From positions 13,634-26,885 of the forward strand of contig MU657576.1 of the NCBI GenBank assembly GCA_026770575.1: DNA of 13,252 nt. The letters run 5' to 3'. Below the pieces are notes generated by a model. The model had not been told where the DNA came from. It saw only the letters and a program-made list of their open reading frames with translations, and ran no database searches. Position 1 is the first letter of the stretch. Every line of letters begins with the position of its first letter. This document shows, one piece after another, positions 7,417-13,252 of the stretch. A program made the position numbers and the translations under genes. Origin of the DNA: Pelagophyceae sp. CCMP2097 (Eukaryota; Sar; Pelagophyceae).

Positions 7417-7965
7417 TTATTGGGTGTCATTATCTTTTCGATTTTGAAGTTCTTAAATCTGTTCTTTAATTGTGAGAAGACTTAAACCCGTGACTTTATC
7501 CGATGCCACGAGAGAAGTCTCCGTCATTCAAGCCCTCGCAGTTTCTGCGATAATTAATGCAATATTCTCGGAATCTACGACTCGAAGTGCTTCGATTTCT
7601 TCGTTTATTAAAAAATCAGCATCTCCACGTTCAGCCGTTTCATCCTTTTAAAGTTCTCCGAGTTCGGTATCCTTTTCTTCAATTTGTTTAATTTAATCAT
7701 CAATCTCTTTTGATATATAAGTGACATCTGTTGAACTTAAAACTCCATTTCCATCAATTTAATGACTGTAATCAAATTCAATTTTTATGATTTTATCACT
7801 TAAAATATTCATAAGAATTTTGAAATCGCAACACTTATCTTATTTAATTAGATTATCAACAGAGTCCTGCCATCTATTTATATGTTTTTAATTATTTTTT
7901 TCAATGATTAATGAATTTTGTTTCGTTTTGATTTCAAATACATTTTCCTATATCTTTTTAAAATA
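7417..7965 (-). pseudogene. Charged coiled-coil-like frame with many internal stops
   Basis: One minus-strand frame keeps protein-like composition over about 178 codons without a shift: NVFEIKTKQNSLIIEK, NRWQDSVDNLIK, KCCDFKILMNILSDKIIKIE, IKQIEEKDTELGEL, ADFLINEEIEALRVVDSENI, SLLTIKEQI, ELQNRKDNDTQ. The middle is acidic with heptad-like spacing. Internal stops are TAG at 7948-7950; TAA at 7888-7890, 7840-7842, 7759-7761, 7693-7695, 7648-7650 and 7453-7455; and TGA at 7528-7530. It could be a decayed gene or one read with a different code. In DNA this AT-rich, eight stops in 178 codons is not far below chance, so confidence rests on composition. Function unknown. Confidence 0.35.
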
Positions 7966-7984
7966 TTATAATATATGAGATTTT

Positions 7985-8564
7985 AAAACGATTTAAATGC
8001 GCAGACGGCGGCAAGGCTTTTAAAAGCTGTTTGTTTATGTGAATAAATTGCCAGAAGGGTTTACGAAAAATCGTGATATATCAGACACACGAAGCAAATT
8101 GTACACTGATAATGCAACTGGGGATAACTATCTTGTTTTTAGAGGCAATGATGACAGAAACAAATCTGATTTGTTAGCCGACGTAAGTATTGTCACAAAC
8201 ACACAACGATTAAACGCAAGATTTAAAGAGGATGAAAATAAGTTTTATAAGGTGCGCCTGTTTCTCGTTACTGAAAAACTGTATCTGACCGGACTCAGAT
8301 TGGTAGGAAATTTCGCGATTGAAATGTCTCTAAAGGATACAGGAATCGAAAAGAGTTTTGTTTATAATAGCGGGTCAACTCCATATTATGATGTCAAAGA
8401 TTCGTTAATGATGTTATGAATTTAAATGCATCAAAAACAAAAATCGATAAAAACTTGACAGGAGTTGTGGCCCGATTAGCCTAGGAAGTTTAATCCCACG
8501 GTTGAATGAGACGAGAAATAACGTCGCTCGTAAGGAGGGATTGGATCCGCACACAATTGTTTAA
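7985..8564 (+). pseudogene. Class 3 lipase-like protein, decayed and active site lost
   Basis: The main frame (8024-8419) reads LPEGFTKNRDISDTRSKLY, DNATGDNYLVFRGNDD, KLYLTGLRLVGNFAIEMSLK and SFVYNSGSTPYYD. This order matches Mbeg1/lipase-3-like alpha/beta hydrolases: a strand ending in an FRG-type motif, a nucleophile elbow after a hydrophobic strand, and a YNSGST-type strand. The elbow (8291-8308) reads GLRLVG, so the G-x-S-x-G nucleophile serine is absent. The N-terminal helix (AQTAARLLKAV) is in another frame at 7987-8031. The C-terminus shifts twice: NLNASKTKIDKNLTG at about 8415-8465, then ISLGSLIPRLNETRNN and GLDPHTIV to TAA 8562-8564. It lies head to head with the coiled-coil-like frame. 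Such lipase-like genes are known in polinton-like and giant viruses. Confidence 0.6.
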
Positions 8565-8655
8565 ATTTTTATAGAATAAATTTCAAAAAAAATTAATAAA
8601 TAATGTTCAACTTTTAAAAATAATTCTTAAAAGATATTAAGTGAAAATATAGGAC

Positions 8656-8772
8656 ATGCCAGAAATCCCAAAAAGTTTTATTCAAACCTTAAATGAATGT
8701 GACGATATACCATGTGTGGATGAAAGTACCGAGGCAAAATTATTTTATAGCCATTTTCAATACGTTCTATAA
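8656..8772 (+). CDS. 38-aa acidic ORF after the lipase-like gene
   Basis: Runs from ATG 8656 to TAA 8770-8772 with product MPEIPKSFIQTLNECDDIPC followed by VDESTEAKLFYSHF. It is intact, acidic, has two cysteines and lies on the same strand as the lipase-like gene, 92 bp downstream. Its composition is less AT-driven than the surrounding DNA, which favours real coding. No family recognised. Confidence 0.35.
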   Translation: MPEIPKSFIQTLNECDDIPCVDESTEAKLFYSHFQYVL

Positions 8773-8825
8773 TAATATTTTTTTAAAATTAGGTTTAATT
8801 TTTTTCTTATACTTCATTTTTTTAA

Positions 8826-8841
8826 AGTGTAAATTTACACT
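8826..8841. terminator. 16-bp palindrome AGTGTAAATTTACACT, possible shared 3' signal
   Basis: A perfect palindrome with no loop, 54 bp after the stop of the 38-aa ORF and between convergent genes. It could be a shared 3' hairpin or a protein site; the terminator role is inferred from position only. Confidence 0.25.
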
Positions 8842-9011
8842 CATTTTACGTCTGTAATACATTTTAGAAGTTTTTACGGAATGTTTCATTTTGTAGGCGA
8901 GCGTCCGCTGATATTGGATTTCATGTTCATGTGCCGCGGAAACGTGAGCCTACCGGATGTCATTTATCTTAAATAATTTCTATATCATTTTGTTGACGTA
9001 TTGATTAAGTC

Positions 9012-9034
9012 GCCCGGTACCAGAATCGAACTGG
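9012..9034 (-). ncRNA. tRNA T-arm-like remnant
   Basis: The minus strand reads CCAG-TTCGATT-CTGG (9034 down to 9020), a T-stem and loop with the conserved TTCGA core, followed by ACCGGGC (9018-9012), which could be the 3' acceptor strand. A convincing 5' acceptor, D-arm and anticodon arm in proper spacing are missing: the nearest partner, GCCCGAT, lies 99 nt upstream inside an ORF. It is either a degraded tRNA gene or chance. Confidence 0.2.
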
Positions 9035-9081
9035 AATTAACGAGGATACCAATCAAGTGACCGTTCCATTAAAGAATAACA

Positions 9082-9345
9082 TTAATAATCCTGACTGAAT
9101 TCAATCGGGCCATATGTGGGAGATGTCTGATGAGTCTGTACAACCATTTTTTTAAAATCGTAATTATTTATTTTATCGTTGATTGTATCCGGGTTAATGT
9201 GAATTAATGACAGGTCAACCCTAAATCCATAAGATTCGTACATGGATAACAAAATTGCGGCATCCAGTTTTTGTTTGTGTGTTTTTAAATCATTTTTCTG
9301 ACAATCCAAGTTAATCATTGAAATTTCAGACAATTTTAACGACAT
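9082..9345 (-). CDS. Intact 87-aa hypothetical protein
   Basis: Starts at ATG 9343-9345, directly after the TAA (9346-9348) of the upstream minus-strand gene, so the two look co-transcribed. The product (MSLKLSEISMINLDCQKND, KLDAAILLSMYESYGFRVDL, INDKINNYDFKKMV) is likely mostly helical and has no signal peptide or membrane span. No family recognised. It is one of the few uninterrupted ORFs in the block. Confidence 0.5.
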   Translation of the reverse strand: MSLKLSEISMINLDCQKNDLKTHKQKLDAAILLSMYESYGFRVDLSLIHINPDTINDKINNYDFKKMVVQTHQTSPTYGPIEFSQDY

Positions 9346-9993
9346 TTATTGAATTTCGTCGATTTTGATACCGAGTTTATTATTTGCCTTATTAGCTTGT
9401 TTAATGTTATTAACTTCATTCAATTCTAAGAACAAACAGATAAAATTTGTGTTTATTTCGAATATTCTTTTTCCATTTATTTTCTGTTATATACCTCGAA
9501 AAAACTGATAAACATAATTTTAAAAGATTACGATTTTTATTTTTTTCTTCGAAAAATCCAGTATAAAGTTGATCCGAAGAAAAGTTGGGTATATTTTTAC
9601 GTTTGTCTTTATCAACGAGACAATTTAAGTTATTTTTTCGAGTGTTTAAATTTTCATAATAAATCGGAATTAAATCTACCTTCTTTTTTTTTTTTGAAAA
9701 TAGGAACAGGTTTTCTTTCTTTCTTTTTTACCTTTTTCCCTTCTGAAACTCGTCCAGTCGCCTGTCTAAGAATTTCAAGTACTTTTTTTCTAATAGATAA
9801 GACAATCCTTTTTTTTTAAATTGTAGACTGTTTAATTTTGTTACAATTTTCGCCGGCGAATGTTCTTTTAAGTTGAGATATAATTGATTTTTGGCGCATA
9901 TTATACAACTATCTGAAATCAAATTGAATTTTGCACGTCATGCATACTTAATGTATTATAATAATCCATTCTTATATCGTGTTTGCGTTTCAT
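9346..9993 (-). pseudogene. Lysine-rich basic protein, frameshifted, unknown function
   Basis: Opens at ATG 9991-9993 (MKRKHDIRMDYYNTLSMHDV), shifts frame near 9920 into the 9728-9922 frame (SCIICAKNQLYLNLKEHSP, GLSYLLEKKYLKFLDRRLD), then shifts again in the long A/T run near 9680-9695. A third open stretch of about 100 codons without ATG follows (VDLIPIYYENLNTRKNNL, SDQLYTGFFEEKN, LLKLCLSVFSRYITENKW). A final shift near 9430 leads to the C-terminus (NNKLGIKIDEIQ) and TAA 9346-9348. It has a C-x2-C pair, is strongly basic, and may bind nucleic acid. No family recognised. It lies just downstream of the helicase on the same strand. Confidence 0.4.
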
Positions 9994-10047
9994 GTTTATT
10001 AAGATAAATAAAAAAATATTTTAATATTTTCTGATAGCATGACGTTA

Positions 10048-11553
10048 TTAATATTGATCTGAATCATTTACAATATAACACGTGTTTGCTGATTTAATGT
10101 TTTCAATCAGTTTAATTCCAGTCCAGACAGTTTTAGTCTTTTCATTTACTGAAATCTAGATTATATTTATTACTTCAATTTTATTTATTTATTTATGTCT
10201 TTAAAATCCATTCCGAATCGTTTGAGCGATATTCCGGTTTTCATAGTTTTTAACTAACTATCAATATCAAAAGATGTAACAAGATCGTGAACATTTCCAG
10301 TTTGTTCATAATCTTTTTATAATTTTTATTCATATTGGTATGTCTTTTCCGATTCAGTCGCTTTTTGCTTGCACTACACCTTTTGGATCTTCATCGAATT
10401 TTAAAGTTTCGATTCCATCCATATACTGATGTATAAGCATACGGACAAAGGTCTTCTGAAATTCAATCGTATCGATTTCATTATTTATATTTGGATCACC
10501 ATTTTATTCAAATTCTTCATTTGTCGGATTTTCAACGTAGATTTTTGTATAAGAAACAACGCGTATACGGTTATCCAATACGTCGCCCATTGGAGAATTG
10601 TTTTGGTAGTTCGTTCGCACAAATAAGCGCCAAAAAAATCCACTTTGAATGTACACTCTGATTTACAATGGTATCTGCCTTCTAAACTATCAACTCCCGA
10701 AGATAAACGTTTAATTGCATTTCCATTTAGAGCAGTAACAGAGTTAATTTCACTACTTATGATAATTCGTCTCTTCTTTTTTAACATAATTCATCGATTC
10801 TGTTGAGCCATGTCTTGACTGCTTTGTTTATGTGCGAGGTTGTTGGCATTAAATCCGTCTGCATAGCCACCAAGACTCATTAGAAGTGCGCGGGTTAGTG
10901 TCGATTTACCTGTATACAGTTACTGAAACCCAAGACAAACATGCACTTTTTTCATAATAGAACCCGAGTTTGCTTTACTTAACTGATAAATGAACCAATC
11001 GCCAACATCTATCCCAAGTGGATCATAAAAGAGTCTTTTTTTTATAGACTCACGGTATACGCACCCATCAGTTTCTTCTTCGAAGTCATGTGAAATTGTG
11101 TAAGTAAAAACAGTTTCTGGATTATAAGGATATTCCGGAAAATTATAGAAGACTGATTTTTTAAAGTCAAGATGTCCATTTTTAAATAACAAATAACCAA
11201 GTGATGAATTTTCAGTTCGTTTAATCTTATCATTGTCCGCACATAATGATGATATTTCTATGAGTATTTTATTTATTTATTCAGATGTGCTTCCATATGA
11301 TTTCTCTTTGGATGCCTCGAAACATTCATTTTCTTTATTGAATACACTTTTCCATAAGACATTTGAATATCCGCTTATTATCTTGCGCATAGTGGCATCG
11401 TCTGTGGTCCAAATCCCAGCATAGAAGGCGAATAAATTTCCTTGACAAAATTTTCAATGTGGATATAATTTAAAAACTTTTTCAGTTGCTTCTCAATCGG
11501 ATTGAACGAACTCTCGCTGAATCCATATGGATTGTTTGATGTGTTTGCTTAAT
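10048..11553 (-). pseudogene. D5-like superfamily 3 helicase (viral primase-helicase C-terminal part)
   Basis: Hexameric ATP-driven helicase of viral DNA replication, recognised from motif order. A pre-helicase domain is visible (IEKQLKKFLNYIHIENFVKE, AGIWTTDDATMRKIISGY; GHLDFKKSVFYNF, YDPLGIDVGDWFIYQLS). The Walker A core TGKSTL is at 10896-10913, followed by GGYADGFNANNLAHKQSSQD. The next block is IIISSEIN (about 10740-10760), then NGNAIKRLSSGVDS (about 10685-10724), the C-terminal part of the SF3 core. The D5-type C-terminal region follows (FQKTFVRMLIHQYMDG, GNVHDLVTSFDID, WTGIKLIENIKSANT) and ends at TAA 10048-10050. Breaks include TAA 11277-11279, TAA 10920-10922 just before Walker A, TGA 10791-10793, several stops in the C-terminal third and frame changes. 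The N-terminal primase part is absent: coding stops at the minisatellites near 11553. Confidence 0.8.
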
Positions 11554-11569
11554 GTTCGTTTTGCGTTCG

Positions 11570-11595
11570 GTTTTGGTTTTGGTTCGGGTTCGGGT
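11570..11595. repeat. Short hexamer repeat (GGTTTT/GGTTCG)
   Basis: Roughly four 6-bp units, GGTTTTGGTTTTGGTTCGGG and onward. It begins the repeat-rich junction between the viral block and the right flank. Confidence 0.6.
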
Positions 11596-11618
11596 AACGT
11601 TCGTTTTACACATACGCG

Positions 11619-11684
11619 AAACACGACGGACATCCGAAACATGACGGCGCCAAACACGACGGACATCCGAAACACGACGGCGCC
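11619..11684. repeat. Minisatellite, 33-bp unit, 2 copies
   Basis: Two tandem 33-bp units starting AAACACGACGGACATCC at 11619 and 11652, differing by one base (ATGACGG versus ACGACGG). A half-unit similarity (ACACGACGG) lies within each unit. Confidence 0.8.
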
Positions 11685-11710
11685 AAGCAGCTAAGGTTTG
11701 TAGGCTCAAT

Positions 11711-11790
11711 AAGGCGGCTTTAAATAAGTCCAGGGGGTTAAAGGCGGATTTTATAAAGTCCAGGGGGTTATAGAAGGATTTTATAAAGTT
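11711..11790. repeat. Minisatellite, 30-bp unit, about 2.5 copies
   Basis: Units beginning AAGTCCAGGGGGTTA lie at 11726 and 11756. They end in GGATTTTATA, with partial units at 11711-11725 and 11786-11790. Confidence 0.75.
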
Positions 11791-11810
11791 CACAAAGATG
11801 ACGGCGACAA

Positions 11811-11874
11811 GGAAACCCGCAAAGACACGTTGGGAAACCCGTAAAGATACGTTGGGAAACCCGCAGAGATAAAC
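11811..11874. repeat. Minisatellite, 22-bp unit, about 3 copies
   Basis: Units GGAAACCCG(C/T)AAAGA start at 11811 and 11833, and a diverged third unit starts at 11855. The 22-bp period is not a multiple of three, which argues against a protein repeat. Confidence 0.8.
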
Positions 11875-12005
11875 ACATAGACGTTTCAAATCAGATATTT
11901 AAAATTGAAAACCCAAAAGTTGAAAAACCCGTGGGGGGTTGTTCGAGACCTCCAAACCATTGACAGAATTTCCCTGAACGATTTAAGGTCCAATTAAGGT
12001 CTAAA
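11875..12005. other. Right junction of the AT-rich block
   Basis: Between the last minisatellite and the GC-rich gene the sequence is of intermediate composition, with a short direct repeat TTAAGGTC(C/T) near 11983 and 11994. No inverted repeat matching the left junction was seen, so the insertion ends cannot be fixed. Confidence 0.4.
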
Positions 12006-13252
12006 TCTTGACATCTACCACCCCAACGCGACCGACGCCGCGGCAGCCGAGCATTTCGACCTGGAATCGCTCGAAGACGACGCCGGCGTCCTAGAGGCCA
12101 TCTTGACGGCGCGCGGTTTTTACGTCACCGACGGACACGAAGGCGACGTCCACCTCCAAAGGCTGCTGTCTCGTATCATTTATCGCCCCTGGACAGCCTA
12201 TGCACGCGTTCATGACGAACGCCGCGGCCCAGGCTCCCTTGCGCGACGCCCTGGTCGACCTTGCGACGGGCCAGCTCGTCCCGACGGAGCCCCCGCATGG
12301 CGACGGCGACGGCGACGATGCCATGCGGGACGACGACGGTCGACCCGGGGCGGCCGGCGCGGCGCAACGGACGCCCCCAGCGACTGCGGATACCCGCGAC
12401 GTGTGCGACGCGCGGGCGGTGAACTTGCGAAAAGATCTTCGCGGGTTGGTTCGAGCCCAAGTTTCGCTGCAGCAACGGCATGGTTGCGACCTTCTCGCCC
12501 ATCCTCACCGGGACGATCAAGAGCAACGCGAATCCTCTCCCGCTCGGCGCCGACAGCGGGTCGGCGGCGACCACGTTTTACCAAAACAAGTACATGTCGA
12601 AAAACGACTTTAAGCACGCGGCGTCGCTGTCCGTCCTCGTCGACAGTTACAGTAAGATTAAGCCGTATCCATCCACCGCGGAGGACGCGGGCACCGCGTC
12701 TAGATTCGCGAAGCACTTCTTGCAAAGCGTTTGTAACAAGTCGACTCACGAACTCAAGGGCACGCAAACCGCGGCCGTCGCGCTTGGACTGCCGTCACCG
12801 TTCCATTCGCGCAAACTAGCTTATACAAACGCGCAGGCGCTGGCTAAGCTCGCCCAGACGGCGCGCTCCGTTGGAGATGACGAAGACCCGATTTACGAGC
12901 CGCACGAGGGGCATTTCTTCTCGGAGTGGCATGGCCCCAATTTAGTGAATCTCACGAAGAGCCGAATTTAAACGTTCGTCGATGACTTGCTTTGCAAAAA
13001 CGGCACGCTCAAGCTGGGCGACGTACACAGCCGCGTCCTGGAGGACTTAGACCCCTTCGTCGACCTGTCGACGACGGAGAACAAGGCGTGGTTCGAAGCC
13101 ACCGTGCTGTATTGTCGAGGCGGCGGCAAAGGAGACTCCGAAGTGGGATCGACGGATGCTGGCACCGACTCGCCGCGGTCCAGAGACTCCGAAGACTCCA
13201 ACGACGAAGACTCTTACCCCAACGAACGTCCAGGCGGCGGCAACGGAGACTC
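11998..13252 (+). pseudogene. Helitron/PIF1-like protein fragment (region before the helicase), broken
   Basis: GC-rich and open from 11998 to the window edge if shifts are allowed. Frame 1 (11998 to about 12188) reads HFDLESLEDDAGVLEAI, RLLSRIIYR. Frame 2 (about 12188-12430) reads QPMHAFMTNAAAQAPLRDAL and an Asp/Ala/Pro linker. Frame 3 (about 12429 onward) reads IFAGWFEPKFRCSNG, FSPILTGTIKSNANP, FYQNKYMSKNDF, IKPYPSTAEDAGTASR and HFLQSVCNKSTHELKGTQTA. The last blocks resemble the conserved region upstream of PIF1-type helicases in protist Helitron-like proteins. Shifts fall at short homopolymers (CCCC near 12186, AAAA near 12430). An in-frame TAA at 12969-12971 is followed by the same frame (VDDLLCKNGTLKLGDVHSRV) and a Ser/Asp-rich acidic stretch. 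Decay, assembly errors or a reassigned TAA could explain the breaks. Confidence 0.5.

Larger units (their letters stand above)
8773..9081. other. Convergent intergenic region with palindrome and tRNA-like remnant
   Basis: This lies between the plus-strand 38-aa ORF and the minus-strand 87-aa ORF. It holds a perfect 16-bp palindrome (8826-8841) and, on the minus strand, a T-arm-like hairpin at 9020-9034. The part at about 8890-8955 is relatively GC-rich with no recognised gene. Confidence 0.4.

Noticed and set aside
9012..9110. A complete tRNA gene
   Set aside because: The only candidate 5' acceptor strand is 99 nt away with one mismatch and lies in the coding frame of the 87-aa ORF; anticodon and D-arms do not fold convincingly.
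10429..10626. 65-aa plus-strand ORF
   Set aside because: Antisense to the clearly recognised helicase.
11482..11889. 135-aa minus-strand ORF with repeated NPLD motifs
   Set aside because: It spans three minisatellites, one with a 22-bp period that cannot give a protein repeat, and its open frame follows from the repeats. Its 3' end overlaps the true frame of the helicase region.
1300..12005. Terminal inverted repeats bounding the whole AT-rich insert
   Set aside because: Comparing about 100 bp at each junction by eye showed no matching inverted or direct repeat.
12210..12767. 185-aa and 132-aa minus-strand ORFs opposite the Helitron-like gene
   Set aside because: Arg-rich composition expected for the antisense of GC-rich coding DNA; no recognisable motif.
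12103..12819. 238-aa plus-strand ORF
   Set aside because: After about 12188 the translation is Arg/Pro-rich, typical of a GC-rich shadow frame. The sensible reading moves to the other two frames.
1..13252. CRISPR array
   Set aside because: The tandem repeats at 11619-11874 are contiguous, without unique spacers, and the rest of the window is eukaryotic or viral in character.

Overview
The window reads as eukaryotic nuclear DNA, probably from a protist or alga with a GC-rich genome. Two GC-rich coding flanks (about 1-1130 and 12000-13252) enclose about 10 kb of AT-rich DNA with quite different composition and gene content. The AT-rich block looks like an endogenised, decaying dsDNA virus or virus-like element of polinton-like, virophage-like or nucleocytoplasmic large DNA virus type. 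It has a D5-like superfamily 3 (SF3) helicase, a very long multi-domain fibre/adhesin region, a class 3 lipase-like gene and several small unknown genes. I see no major capsid protein, packaging ATPase, integrase or DNA polymerase, so the copy is partial or rearranged. The lineage is inferred; no host can be named from this sequence.

Layout. (1) 2-1000, plus: a GC-rich gene with a Cys-rich CXC-like motif, a Tudor-like segment and an Ala/Pro/Lys tail; a candidate intron at 230-344 carries copies of a short palindrome that recurs at 1141-1300. (2) 1404-1715, minus: a short Asn-rich ORF at the left edge of the AT-rich block. (3) 2117-2846: a nested element with 38-bp terminal inverted repeats, repeated subterminal motifs and a GC-rich core. 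(4) 2950-7328, minus: broken coding DNA whose segments line up as an N-terminal virion-like domain, three paralogous LamG-like modules of about 0.8 kb, a collagen-like stub, YadA-head-like repeats and a beta-rich fibre. (5) 7417-7965, minus: a charged, coiled-coil-like frame with many internal stops. (6) 7985-8564, plus: a lipase-like pseudogene whose catalytic elbow is lost, followed by a 38-codon ORF. (7) 9082-9993, minus: a small intact ORF abutting the stop of a broken lysine-rich gene. (8) 10048-11553, minus: the SF3 helicase, broken by frameshifts and stops and lacking its N-terminal region. (9) 11570-11874: four adjacent minisatellite or short repeats at the right junction. (10) 11998-13252, plus: a GC-rich gene resembling the pre-helicase part of Helitron/PIF1-like proteins, broken by two apparent single-base shifts and one in-frame TAA.

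How the parts fit. The AT-rich genes form a plausible viral set: replication (helicase), host-surface recognition (lectin-like modules and fibre) and a possible lipid-acting enzyme. Nearly every long frame is interrupted, so the copy is probably not functional. Both GC-rich flanks may also be mobile-element related, which suggests a nest of elements: a small TIR transposon inside a viral insert inside a transposon-rich host region.
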